Assembly: GCA_030490835.1 (NCBI GenBank)
Contig: CM059971.1
Coordinates: forward strand, 3,728,545 to 3,792,544
DNA length: 64,000 nucleotides
Source of the DNA: Annona cherimola
Lineage: Eukaryota > Streptophyta > Magnoliopsida > Magnoliales > Annonaceae
Direction of reading: 5' to 3'
Under the pieces are notes generated by a model. The model ran no database searches. It saw only the letters and a list, made by a program, of their open reading frames with translations, and was not told where the DNA came from. Position numbers and translations under genes: made by a program. How positions within the stretch are numbered: the first letter of the stretch is position 1; every line of letters begins with the position of its first letter. Of the stretch, positions 13,662 through 24,544 are shown in pieces.

Positions 13662-14099
13662 GTTGGAAATTGAAATCACCAAAAGCAGGAGACTCTGCGC
13701 AGGATATTTTGCAGGGAAGCCCTTGTCCTGGCATTCTGAGAGAGGGCCTGCCCGCAAATCTCTCCTCCTCGCCTACTTCGACGGTGCTGGGAGGCCGGGA
13801 GCAAGGAAGCTCCCGGGAGCAGGAGATTTAATGGCTGCATGCCTAAACATGGATAATGATCCCAAATTCGAAGTGGCGTGCTCACATGGACAACATACAA
13901 CGACACAGCCCCTTCCAACAGAGAAAGTAAGTCCTCGGCATTTTCTTAACTTCCTCTGAGCACAATAATTTTTATATATATACATGCATATATATTTTAA
14001 AGGCCTTTAAAAATATATATTATTTTCTAATATATATATATATATGAAAGGCCTTCAAAAACATATATTATTTCCTAAAATATATATATATCTTAAAGG

Positions 14100-14131
14100 G
14101 TTTTCAAAAATATATATAGTATTTTCTAAAA

Positions 14132-14162
<31 letters not shown>

Positions 14163-14700
14163 AAAAAATTACTTTACCTCGTGAGGACACTCCCTGATTG
14201 GTGGGTTGAATCGGCAGATGGGATTAAGTATTTTTTCTCCTCTTAAAAAAATATATGCATATATATTATTATCATTATTATTTTAAATAAATACATATAT
14301 ATACTTTTTACTCACGTGGATGCTCCCCGATTGGCGGGTTGAATTGACACATGGGGTTAAGTATTTTTCTCCTCTTTCAAAAAAAAATATTTTTTATCAT
14401 TACTATTATTATTTAAAAATATATATATGCATATACACTTCTCCTCAAGTAAATATTCCCTAAGTAGTGGGTTGAATAGATATAGAGAGTTGGTTATTTT
14501 TCTCCACTTCCAAAATTTTTTATCATTATTATTATTATTATCATAAAAATATATATACATACACACATATATACATATATATTTCTCCCTAAGTAGAAAT
14601 TCCTCAAGTGGTAGGTTGAATAGATACACGGGATTGAGTAATTTTCCCCTCTTAAAAAAAATTATCATTTTTATTATTATTATAAAAAAGAGGAAATCAA
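14100..14700 (+). repeat. Minisatellite, about 140-bp unit, four copies
   Basis: Four degenerate units follow one another near 14165, 14305, 14440 and 14580. Each has a 'gtgg[a/t]tgctccc..gattggcgggttgaat' type segment, then 'GGGTTAAGTATTTTTCTCC', then an (ATT)n/(AT)n tract. There is no coding content. It would be in the intron of the possible gene at 12055-13930. Confidence 0.75.
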
Positions 14701-15079
14701 TTTTGAACATTATAAAGCCATTGTGCCAATTTGCTGCGCTGACAGAACGGAGTCATCAAACCCCGCTTGGTTTTCATGATTTGAGCAATCAAATCGTAAT
14801 GAATCTATCTAGGTCCTATTCTTGCTTTAGCAAGATAAATTTTTCTTAGTGGACCTACTGCGACACTTTGCCCTCACTCGAAGTCTACGTATGATCCGCC
14901 GAGCTCACTAAATGAAAGCAACCTATGGACATACAAATCCAAAAAGATAGAGGAGTTGTGTTGCATTAAAATACTATGAAAATTCTCTTCTTTACTCAAG
15001 ATTGGGAGTTTATGGAGCCATTATAATTTAAACACGTGTAAATTCTACACGGCTCACATATGAAAATCAAGGAGGATAA

Positions 15080-15315
15080 TTTTTACCCGCGCCTCTCCAT
15101 TTTGGCCCAAAACTCTTCAGCAGGCCCAAAAAGGCTCAAAACCCTTCAACAGTGCCCAGTTTGGTCCGAAACTCTTTAGCATGCCTATTTGGGCCCAAAC
15201 CCCTTCAAAAAGGCCCAAAAGCTTCAAAAGCTTCCCAACAAGCCCACTTGGGGCTAAAACTCTCAACCAACCCATTTGGGCCCAAAACCCTTCCAAAAGG
15301 ATTTTCTCATAGAGA
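15080..15315 (+). repeat. Degenerate minisatellite of GGCCCAAAAC phrases
   Basis: Short units alternate 'TTTGGGCCCAAAACCCTTC' with 'AACAGGCCCA', repeated about six times with drift. Both strands stay open here (for example an ORF at 15117-15338 on the minus strand) because of the repeat, not because a protein is encoded. Confidence 0.65.
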
Positions 15316-16641
15316 TGTAAAATCAAAGTGTGGAACACAGTGTAAAATATTTCTATGATATACTTTTCAGACTTAGTTAAAGGATTAAATGCTTTAAATT
15401 TTTATTAGGGGAATTAATTAAGCAATTATTTCCAAACGAGCATGATTTGTCCAGGCTGAAACACCATCCTTTGCCTAAAAATTCGTGTGAAATAGTAGCC
15501 TTAGAATACATGAATCACACACTGTTGCGTTGTAACATGTACTATTTTGCCTAAATTTTGATTTATATGTCATTAGATATTCATTTAAGTGACCGTTAGC
15601 CCTCAAGTGAAATGAAGAATATGTCCATATCCTAAATATAATTTAATACTTAAAAATTATATTTGACTGAAGTTTTATTACTTTTTACAATTGTAGAATC
15701 ATTTGTTATTTGAATGTGAATTTTTAATTTTGAGAAAATCAACTCTTAGTTTTATTAAGGCTTACGCATATTCATCATTTCATATGAGTCCAACGATCTT
15801 TTTAATGGATCCCTAGCAGTATTGTTAGAAATGAAATATTAAGCAAAATGCGTGAGTATATTTCTAATGTTTAAAAGTCCTTATGTATAAGTGTCATTGG
15901 GAGTAAAATCAGTAGTTACACTTGCAATTTGCTCCATATTAAAATTGTGCCAAAGATAGCATATGACAGCCCCTATGGGCGGCTCAAAATTTTTCTATTT
16001 TTAATAAATGTGTGCCTCTATTCAAACCTTACACCCTGTAAAATTCGGCCACTTTTTTATTTTGTTTAACATTTATTTTAGTTTTTTAAAAATAAAAATA
16101 CCAAGTAAATTAAAATTTTTAACAAATTTTATTTGATGGAAGATCTAGTTAGAGCACACAAATTCAGAAAAAAGTTAAAAATAATAAGATAAAAGAAAAT
16201 ACGTTTTTAGTCATACATATTGCGCCCGCAATACAAGTGGTGTTATGGGATTATCCCATTAAAAATTATCTAAATATTAGGTTACGGGAAAAAAAAAATA
16301 TTGTGGATGAGGAGGTTGCTGTCATAGGTTTCATGTCATATCCATCTTTTAAGTTTTTGAATACATAGTTTTGATAATATCAAATGAGTTTTATTGTACT
16401 TTATAAATTTCCAATTTTTCCTATTAAAGAACCTTTCGGAATGAAGGATGAAGTTGGCATATTATATTGTCTGGTCTCCATTTTTTCACGTGGGTAACCA
16501 AGTCAATTTTGCATTTAACCCACATTAATTGCTAGATCTGCTCTTGTAGCTCCATTTATCACATAAACTTTTTTTACAAAATTATTTATTTTAAAATTAA
16601 ATCCCACTTGAATCAAGTATTTAATCTCTAAAATCGATTTA
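15316..16641. other. AT-rich intergenic DNA, nothing recognised
   Basis: No recognisable exon, RNA gene or complete transposon seen. Confidence 0.5.
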
Positions 16642-16932
16642 GGGTGTGTTTGGCAACTTGAAAAAGTTGTCAAATTAAAATTTTTCAATCTAAAACTTTT
16701 CACTCTCCATAATTACTCTTTTTTAAATTATTTTTTACACATATTTCTATACAACAACCCTACTTTTCAATCATTTCTACACAACTACCAATACAACTAA
16801 CCTATTTATTTTAAATTTATTCTCTTTATTCCTCATCATTACCCCTATACTATCACATTATTTTCTACTGATTTGACAACTTTTACATACAAAACTTTTC
16901 ATCAAAAGTTTTACAACTTCCCAAACACACCC
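16642..16932. mobile_element. Tourist-like (PIF/Harbinger) MITE
   Basis: Terminal inverted repeats begin GGGTGTGTTTGG on both strands and extend imperfectly into 'AACTTGAAAAAGTTGT'. The element is flanked by TTA at 16639-16641 and 16933-16935, the usual 3-bp target duplication of PIF/Harbinger elements. It is 291 bp and non-coding. Confidence 0.85.
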
Positions 16933-17526
16933 TTAATGTAGTATGACAAAGTTTCCTTTGTCGTGAAATTCCTGGAAATTGATGGGACATTTTCTAAAGA
17001 TGGTTTGAAATCGCGTTCGATTTGCAGTAACAACCAACCTGGTTTAAGGAATAACATGATCATGTTTATAAAGTCCAACTCTGGTTAATTTGCATCTTAA
17101 GGGAAATTAAGGAATAATGATATCATGTTCAATCAGTTCTTTGGTTACTTTGCATATCTCCTTTCGTGTTTCTTAATCTGAGTGGAGTTGGTCCCGGTGC
17201 TGATAACATCACATGCACAAACGTACAAATTTTTAAAAAATAGAATACATACAGCCTCCATTCCATGTAACTGTGCATAGAAGCTGTTTCATCATGTAAT
17301 GCCTCAGGTTTTTACAAATTCATGATTGATGGGATATCTACTCCCCTCCATTATATTCCCATTATTTCTTTTGCTATAAGACCTAATTTTATCCAAATTA
17401 AATATGTAAATGAGCCTCATTTATTATTATTAAGCCGATTTCACATCTTCGTAAATAAAGTCTATATATAATGATATTCAACAAATGATAGGATTTCAGT
17501 TACAATATAAATGATATTAAATACGA
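16933..17526. other. Intergenic DNA, nothing recognised
   Basis: AT-rich sequence ending in the (AT)n tract that forms the left edge of the Pack-MULE-like element. Confidence 0.5.
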
Positions 17527-17550
17527 ATATATATATATATATATATATGG

Positions 17551-17880
17551 AATGTAATTTTTTGAGCCTGGGCGAAGTCCCGATTTGTGCGTCCACTCCT
17601 CGCCCCTCGCCTGCGCGCTGTTGGATCGGGCGGGTTTACGCTCCACCGCACGATCCAAATTTTACATTTCTGTCCCCGCCTAAATCTCACTTCTGCCCAG
17701 CGCCTCTCGCCCTCTTGCTCAAATTGTAAAACTCTTGAAATCCCGCCCAAATCGCATCTTCAGCCCTGCGTGCTCAACGGGATCCTCTCCCTCTCACAGC
17801 ACCGGTCCTCTCTCTTTCACAGCATGCCTCCGCCTCTGCCTGTCTCCTCTCCGGTCCTCTCTCCTCTCCTCTCCGGCGAC
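17551..17880 (+). repeat. Left terminal inverted repeat of the Pack-MULE-like element
   Basis: It begins AATGTAATTTTTTGAGCCTG and is GC-rich further in. Matching blocks with the right TIR include GCCTGGGCGAAGTCCC, TCTTGAAATCCCGCCCAAAT and TCCGGTCCTCTCTCCTCTCC. By eye, identity is well above 80 percent. Confidence 0.8.
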
Positions 17881-18831
17881 GGTGCGACGGCTCTAATGGA
17901 TGTTGAATTTTTTGAGAATAGCCAAAAGGAATGAATGATAGAGAATTATTCAAACACGAATTTCATTTCATTAAGATTCTCTCAAATTCAAAAAGCTTCT
18001 CTCGAATTCACATTCAATTCTCTCAAATTCAAAAAGATTCTCTCGAATTCACATTCACAATACAAAATCATTAGATTACAATGAGTTACATTAGGAATTA
18101 TTCACATATTTACACTGGGAATTATTCACAGTACAACAAAAAAAATGGATCTACGAGAGCAGGGTAGGCGCCAAAAGCAGGGATCTTCGAGAGAATGGCT
18201 AGCAGTGGTGGGCGCTGCTTTGCCTCGGGTGAAAGCAGGAGTTGTTGTGGAAGTCTTGGACCTGAAACACAATTGCTGAAAATTGTACAGCTGTGCTGCG
18301 GAAGAGCATCATGTCAAGGGCGAAGCCAGTAGATGAGTGGAGAAGAGCAGGAGAAGTGGTGGCTGTTGTTGTCCTTCCTTGCCTCCCAATCTCCTCTCTC
18401 CATCCTAATCTCCCTACCCCAGCCAGCTAGGCATACTACATCCTACGATCTCTACCATCGGATTCCAACCTGCAGTAGAAAGGGAAAGTCTACCAGGCTA
18501 GCACTTACTACTGCATGAAGATTGACTTATTGCTGCCTATTGACTTCTGCTACTGCCTTTAACTATGGAATGGAAGAGAACAGATTAAGTTAATATAAGA
18601 TTAAGTTAAGATACGATGATTGAGACAGAAGGGAAAGTTTTGAAGCAATGGGATTGTATTAGCCAAGCAATGTATATGTTGTGCTTGAGATGGAGGGAGG
18701 TGGTGGGTGCATCAAATCGGCACAGCAAATACTTGAAAAGTAAGGGTGCAAGCGCAAGAGAGTTAACTCAATGCAGTAGCGTGCATTTAGTGCTGCATTG
18801 AAACAGTTTCCCAAGTGCAATACATAGACTC
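17881..18831. other. Unidentified filler inside the Pack-MULE-like element
   Basis: Between the left TIR and the LRR fragment lies about 950 bp of unrecognised DNA. It includes a two-copy, roughly 42-bp repeat (17975-18057) built on TTCTCTCAAATTCAAAAAG. The segment starting TGTTGAATTTTTTGAG at 17901 could be the start of an inserted LTR, but I found no matching end or target duplication. Confidence 0.4.
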
Positions 18832-21800
18832 CAAGCAGCATTGAAAAGTTGTACAATCTGAGAACCTTCAACGTGAGTAAGAACAAGTTTTCTGGGCCAT
18901 TAATAGATGATTTAGGGGGCTGCGTGCTCTTGAAATCTATAGATTTCAGTGAGAATTCTCTATTTGGGACCCTTCCAGATTCTATGCAGAAGCTGGCAAT
19001 GTGCAGTTCTTTGAGCTTGTATTCAAATTCATTCTCTGGAGAAGTTCTTTTGTGGATTGGAGATATGCTAAATCTCATGTCTTTGGATCTGTCGGGAAAT
19101 GGCCTTACAAGCAACATTCCTGATTCATTGGGACACCTGATTTTGTTGAAGAACCTAAATTTTTCAAGAAACAGGTTGACAGGGAACTTGCTAGAGTCAC
19201 TGGTCAATTGCAGAAGTCTATCTATGGTGGATTTTACCCGGAATGCGTTGGGTGGTAATCTTCCAGCATGGCTTTTCCAATTGGGGTTGAAAAGAATTTC
19301 TCTTTCACACAACAATTTATCTGGGATCATTGAGAATCCTTCTAATGGATCGTCAGTAGCCTTGTTCCAGAATCTTCGGGTCTTGGATTTGTCAGACAAT
19401 CTATTGTCTGGAAAGATCTCATCAGACATTGGAGTTTTATGTAACTTGCAACTCCTGAATATGTCCGGCAATTCTTGGTGGGTGCCATTCTAGGGAGCAT
19501 TGGGAATCTGAAGGTTGTAGGTGCTGTTGGCCATTGACAGATACATCAGATACATATTCTCTTTCGGTTTTGTTGCTCTAGGATTCTATGTCATAACAAC
19601 CGACAGGGCCCAATCCGTCCAACCATAGCCAATCTCTCAAGCCTTCAAATTGTAGATTTCAATCATAATATCCTGTCTGGCTCTCTTCCCAAGCAGCTCT
19701 CGAATCTCCTCCACCTTGCCTCCTTTGACATCTCCCACAACTAGAGGTGGGAATCGGGGCGGGTCGGGACGGGTCAAGGAGTGCCCAACCCTGACCCTAC
19801 TTTTCAAAAATTTGGTTTGACCCTTATTTTTATCTGGGTCGGAACAAGGTCGGTTTGACTTTTATTTTTTTTACTAGGTCTCGGGACAAAATTTGGATCG
19901 GGAACAGGTCGGGTTAAAACTACGGGTCAAGTAAGAAATTTTTAAGAATTTATGAATATATCAAGTATAAAGACAATCTATATTAAATTTAACTATTATA
20001 TGCTTCAATCTATTACTAATCAATCAAAGTAAAACATAAATACTTAAATAAAATATGAATATTTATTCACCTATATAAGAACAGGTTAATGAAACATACC
20101 TCATTCAAAATTTTGTTCCCAATTTGAATATTGAACTGCTAATTGTTTGAACTCATTTCATGTCTTTTGTTGTTTACCTTCAACAAAAATAATAATAATG
20201 TCACATTTAGAATTAAAATGATAGTTGTTTAAGTAGGTAGTAGGAGAGCAATTTTACCTGAAAAGTATAAAGAATGTTGATAATACTTTTGTGTTGTAAT
20301 GAAAGCTTCTAGAATGCATGATCTGAATAACACCTATGTAATTCAATAAATAAAACAAAATAACAACCAATAACACTTTCGACCATAATTAAATAACAAT
20401 GGCTTTGGCTTTTGTTAATGTGGTTAAAGCAAGAAAGTACGGGTGAGTGAATATTTCAAAAAGTGGGTAAATAATTATTATATGACAGGGTAAAACTGAA
20501 ATAAACAAGATTATTGCAAAAAAAAATTAAAAAATTAAATAATCAAAATATCAAATCATTTGTAAAAGAACATTAGGGAGGTAGAAGAAAAACATTAGAA
20601 CTCGTTAAGGAAACACAATGGCTTTTCTTTTCCACTAGCCGCTACTATTGCTGATTCAACAATTGCTGACCACATGCGTATGAGCCATCGCAGTCTGGCA
20701 AAGAATCAAAATGAATTGCTCGTGCTGCATAGAGCAGCTATAGATGTACACGTCTATCGCTATCAGCCATTTATTTAACCATTTTGAGGAGAAGAAAGAG
20801 AGAAACAGACGGTGAGATAAAAAAAGAAGACTGGTTGATTGAGATGGTTCAAAAGCAATCGCGAGAGGGAGGACCACAAATAAATCTCGATGGCTTTGGC
20901 AGCAACTTAAGATGCACCGGGAGATTAGAAGGTCTACAGTTCCGGATCTTGTGGAGAGGAAATCGGCACCGGAAAGGAGAGAAAATCGGGCCAGAAATGA
21001 TGCTCGGAGACGGAAAGGAAATTGACGCCGGAAATGATGCTCGAAAACGGAGAGAAAATCGGCACCGGAGATGATGCTCGGAGACTTGAAGCTGACGACG
21101 CAGGAGATGACGGTGACCTGGAGACTTGGAGTTTAGCTGATGGAGTCGAAGGGCGTCGACTGTAAACGGGTGAAGGCCTGAAGGGCTGATGCCTCTGAAC
21201 CGCTGAACGGCTGAAGGCGTTCTGCTGCCTGCAAGTCTGCTGCTCTGTGACACTTGAGAGAGGAGGAGGAAGGCAGAGACAGGGAGTGCGTTCGCGGATG
21301 GCAGAGACAGGGAGTGCGTTCGCGGATGGCAGATCCGGATCTGGACGCGGGCGTTGGCCTCTTAGCAATCAGCGGCGACTGCGCTCTGTGGACTGCAGAA
21401 GACAGGAGTTCGGGGTAGGTTTAGGTTTACAAAAATTATATATTATTAGGGTGCGGGTCAGCGGGTATAGGTCCGCCCCGACCCACATTTTTTAGAAAAT
21501 ATTAAACCCTTGACCTGCCCCGCCCCGGTATGAAATAGGATCGGGGCGGGTCACGGGTTGACCCGCCCCGATTCCCACCCCTACCCCGATTCCCACCCCT
21601 ACCCATAACCATCTCCAAGGTGAGTTTCATGTGGGTGGCTTCTTCGACACTATTTCCCCCTCATTTGTCTCAGACAACCCTTCCCTTTGTGGGGCTGTTG
21701 TCAACTGCTCCTGTCGTATTGTTTTTCCCAAGCCCATTGTCCTAAATCCAAACTCCTCTGATAGCTCTGGGGCTGGTCCCTTCTCAACCAACTTCCGGCA

Positions 21801-21893
21801 CAAAAAGATAATCCTCAGCATATCTACACTCATTGCCATTTGTGCTGCTGCTCTTATTGTCCTGGGCATTATTGCTGTTATTGCTCTTATTGT
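18832..21893 (+). pseudogene. PXC2-type LRR receptor kinase fragment, kinase domain absent
   Basis: Seen: from 18841 an uninterrupted frame (to 19495) encodes about nine 24-residue plant LRRs with LxxLDLSGNxLxxxIPDSLG spacing. It frameshifts near 19473, continues as LVGAILGSIGNLKVVGAVG in another frame, hits a stop, and resumes at about 19580-19741 with SRILCHNNRQGP through LHLASFDISHN. A hAT interrupts it. It then resumes at about 21604 with HNHLQGEF, the cap NPSLCGAVVNCSC, PKPIVLNPNSS and a hydrophobic membrane segment (IILSISTLIAICAAALIVLG), ending at VRDR. Known: this order (LRR, NPSLCG cap, PKPIVLNPNSS, TM) is typical of PXC2/IRK-type receptor kinases. The kinase is missing, two to three LRRs are lost near 19550, and frameshifts are present, so this is a decayed captured ectodomain. 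Confidence 0.8.
19742..21601. mobile_element. Non-autonomous hAT element inside the LRR-RLK fragment
   Basis: Terminal inverted repeats read TAGRGGTGGGAATCGGGG. The 8-bp flanks are CCCACAAC (19734-19741) and CCCATAAC (21602-21609), one mismatch. The right end carries a second copy of the terminal motif 18 bp inside. Length is 1860 bp with no transposase. A GC-rich internal stretch (20780-21420) with repeated GGAAATCGGCACCGGA-like phrases may be captured host DNA but was not identified. Confidence 0.85.
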
Positions 21894-21904
21894 GAGAGAT
21901 CGGA

Positions 21905-22244
21905 GAGACCGGAGCGGAGAGAACGGGGATCGGAGAGGAGAGGAGAGAGGACCGGAGAGGAGATAAGTAGAGGCAGAGGCACGCTATGAGAGAGAGAGAG
22001 AGAGAGAGAGCATCCCATTAAGCGCGTGGGGCTGAAGATGCGATTTGGGCGGGATTTCAAGAGTCTTATAATTCGGGCGAGAAGGCGAGAGGCGCCGGGC
22101 AGAAGTAGGATTTGGGCGTGGACCGAAATGTAAAATTTCGATCGTGCGGTGGAGCACAAACTCGCACGATCCAACGGCGCGCAGGCGTGGGGCGAGGAGC
22201 GGACGCATAGATTGGGACTTCGCCCAGGCGCAAAAAATCACATT
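21905..22244 (-). repeat. Right terminal inverted repeat of the Pack-MULE-like element
   Basis: This is the reverse complement of the left TIR with scattered differences. It contains a (GA)n run at about 21990-22010 that is only a short CT run in the left copy. It begins immediately after the codons VRDR of the captured receptor, which marks the capture boundary. Confidence 0.8.
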
Positions 22245-22282
22245 ATATATATATATATATATGGGAATTAATCGTGTACATT

Positions 22283-22312
22283 CCGTCTGCACGGAAACTA
22301 CCGTGCAGACGG
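22283..22312. repeat. Perfect 12-bp hairpin
   Basis: CCGTCTGCACGG is followed after a 6-base loop by CCGTGCAGACGG. It lies about 20 bp outside the Pack-MULE right end and precedes a GC-rich tract (22320-23010). It may be the terminus of another decayed DNA transposon. Confidence 0.6.
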
Positions 22313-22749
22313 CTCATCCGGCCGTTGATTTCGGCGGAGAAAATCCGTGCCGTCTGTTCGTTTAATGCGTGTTGCGAAGGAGGCGGAGACTCAAAATACA
22401 CGCGGATGGGTGCTTTCCCGCTCGGAGGCAAAAACCGAAATCAAAATCCCGCTCGGAGACTCCTCTTCCTCGCAAGCTTCCCTCCTCAATCCCTCGTAAC
22501 CTAAATCGCCAGTCCTAAATCGCGTAGCCGGAATGCCTGCAAAATTTTCCCGCTCGGCAGCAAAAAAGAATAACAGAAATCCCGCCTCCTCCTCTCTGGC
22601 GTCCCTCGTCCCTCCTCAATCCCTAAATCGCGGCACCCCCCGAAGTTTTGTAATCGATTCCGAAGTTCTGCATCGACGGAAGCCGTCGATTTCGAAGTTA
22701 TGTGAATGAATTCCGAAGTTCTGCTTCGACGGATTTTGCGCTGATCGTC

Positions 22750-23005
22750 TTCTCCGAAAATCCGCATGCGGATCCTGAATCCGCATGCGGATTATAACTG
22801 CGCAGCAAAAGGTCTCCCATCTGCGCGGATCATCTTCTCCGAAAATCCGTATGCGGATTCAGAATCCGCATGCAGATTCTAACTGTGCAGCAAAAGTACT
22901 ACCATCTGCATCTCTCTTATGCGAAAATCCGCATGCGGATTCTGAATCTGCAGCAAACGTACCTCCCATAAGTGTTGAATCCGCATGCGAATTTCGCACC
23001 CCCGA
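22750..23005 (+). repeat. Repeats of the palindrome ATCCGCATGCGGAT
   Basis: Three units of about 80-85 bp start near 22756, 22839 and 22924. Each contains one or two copies of the 14-bp palindrome or a one- or two-base variant, followed by TAACTGYGCAGCAAA. At least four intact GCATGC cores are visible, plus degenerate ones. Function unknown; no coding capacity was recognised. Confidence 0.7.
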
Positions 23006-23009
23006 CTGA

Positions 23010-24260
23010 TTCCCTAACTTTCGAAAATAGATCCTTCTATTGGCCCAAGACTTGTATTGTTAATTTCATCCTTTTTGCAGTTTTCACTTGATTTTCTTTT
23101 CCCCTATGATTTCCTTCATAATTTAACAAACTTTATAAGAATTCAATTCAAAAGAAATAATTTGATGCCGATTCTCAAAAAAATCATCGCAACAAGCATG
23201 TATCTCATCAAAATATTAGTATCGAAATAATTTTTATTTTCAAGATAATTGATTTGGAAATTCAAAAAATGCATACAATTAAAAATTATAAAATTTTTGT
23301 TTGCAAATTAAATATATTTGGTCCATATTTTTTTTATCAAAATAAAAATATGTAAAAATATGCCTTATTACCAGGAGTTCCAAGAACCCCTGTTAGCCAA
23401 AGTGAATAGATGTTTTATTCTTTTGTCCGAAGTCTTCCTTTTTATATAATACATCCTTTCTTCTTCTTCTTCTTCATTAGTATGTTATAGCATGCAATTT
23501 TTCCAATTGTGTCCTAAATTTGAGGAGCATAGTAGTAATTACATATATTCTCTAACGGCATTAGCTTACTAAATGTGCATTTTTGTGATTAAATATAAAT
23601 ACAGTAGGTATATTTAGAATTTTAGAAACGTAATGAGCATATTAGGGATTAAAGTCAAACATAGTGGTTATATGTAGGAATAATCAAAAAGAGAGAGAGA
23701 CAGACAGAACCAATTGGTGGTCGACAGACTAAAGTCTCTTCCTCTTCTCCCAACCTTCCTGCGAGTGCTGTCATGGGGGATTGGTGTCGCATCCTCTGAA
23801 AATAAGTCAAATAATAAAAATGATTATCTGAAATGAAATGCCATGCAATTCAATATCTACTAAGTAATGATTCCTCCAATATAGAAATTAAGGACTCCTT
23901 AACACGGGAGCCACAGACAACAAATGGCATAAAACATAGCCACCCATAATGTAGCTATTTTATCCAGAAAGGAAATCCTCAGAGTAAATGGCTTGGGATA
24001 AAAATTACTTTTAGAAAACGATTATCTAGTTGTACCAATAATGCAAGTGATTCGACAAAAGATACCACCCCAAAAAAAATAATAAGAAAACCTTCGTATT
24101 AATTAGCAGAATCACATACTACAACAAAATAACTCACCCGTATTTAGAATGAAATATGTCATTTAAAAAACCAAAAAAAAAAACCTCTAATGTCTATAAG
24201 ATCTTGTATTCTTCCATGTGAGGTAAAGAAAAAACTATTAGTGTCAAAACAAAGGTTTAG
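23010..24260. other. Intergenic DNA, nothing recognised
   Basis: AT-rich sequence with a short (TTC)n run near 23460 and a short (GA)n run near 23690. No gene seen. Confidence 0.5.
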
Positions 24261-24267
24261 AAGAATT

Positions 24268-24399
24268 ATCAATGCGAGCAATCTTCATTCCTTATGGAGC
24301 AAAGGCCATGAGGGCAGATTGAGCACCTGGGCCAGGTGTCTTCATTTTGTTCCCTCCAGTTGCACTGAGTTTTATGTGCATAGCTATGATGCCCATCTC
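24268..24399 (-). pseudogene. RPS14: 40S ribosomal protein S14 (uS11) fragment
   Basis: On the minus strand the frame reads [20 protein letters not shown], then [15 protein letters not shown], a stop, then GMKIARI. This matches the conserved C-terminal half of cytosolic uS11 (helix, then [20 protein letters not shown], then GMKIGRIEDVTP). The stop (TAA, complement at 24292-24294) and the lost flanks show it is dead. Only about 44 codons remain, so it is a relic, probably a retrocopy or duplicated exon. Confidence 0.85.
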
Positions 24400-24544
24400 C
24401 TAATTAAAAAAATAATTTAAAGATAATAGTATTTTAACATCAAGCTAACAAGAAAATTGATATAAGAAAAAAGCGAAAATGCATTTCCATGGCATAATCA
24501 CAATAACATGGATGTCTTCATTTACAATTTAAAAGATTTGCAAA

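Larger units (their letters stand above)
12055..13930 (+). other. Possible first-exon fragment split by a hAT
   Basis: GC-rich flanks at 12055-12153 and 13670-13927 become contiguous when the hAT at 12154-13661 is removed. From an ATG at 13830 a short frame reads MAACLNMDNDPKFEVACS and runs to a good splice-donor match (AAA|GTAAGT at 13927/13928). This looks like a 5' UTR plus first coding exon of a host gene. I do not recognise the protein, and no convincing second exon was found. A frame at about 14710-14847 is one weak candidate. Confidence 0.3.
17527..22262 (+). mobile_element. Pack-MULE-like element carrying an LRR-RLK fragment
   Basis: Long terminal inverted repeats (17551-17880 and 21905-22244) face each other and enclose about 4 kb of non-transposase sequence. 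Most of the recognisable cargo is an LRR receptor-kinase fragment (18832-21893), which stops right where the right TIR begins. Both TIRs abut (TA)n tracts of about 20 bp, which hide or constitute the target-site duplication. No transposase is present. Long TIRs plus host gene cargo are hallmarks of Pack-MULEs; the superfamily call rests on TIR length and cargo, because a 9-bp target duplication could not be defined in the TA repeats. Confidence 0.7.

Noticed and set aside
17901..18831. LTR insertion in the Pack-MULE-like element starting TGTTGAATTTTTTG
   Set aside because: No matching CA end and no 5-bp target duplication could be found.
18659..19471. 270-codon minus-strand frame
   Set aside because: It is the antisense shadow of the LRR code on the plus strand.
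20784..21495. Frames of 73-144 codons inside the second hAT
   Set aside because: GC-rich repeat content inside a non-autonomous transposon, open on both strands, no recognisable protein.
22750..23005. CRISPR-like array
   Set aside because: The repeats are palindromic, not evenly spaced by unique spacers, and the window is plant nuclear DNA.
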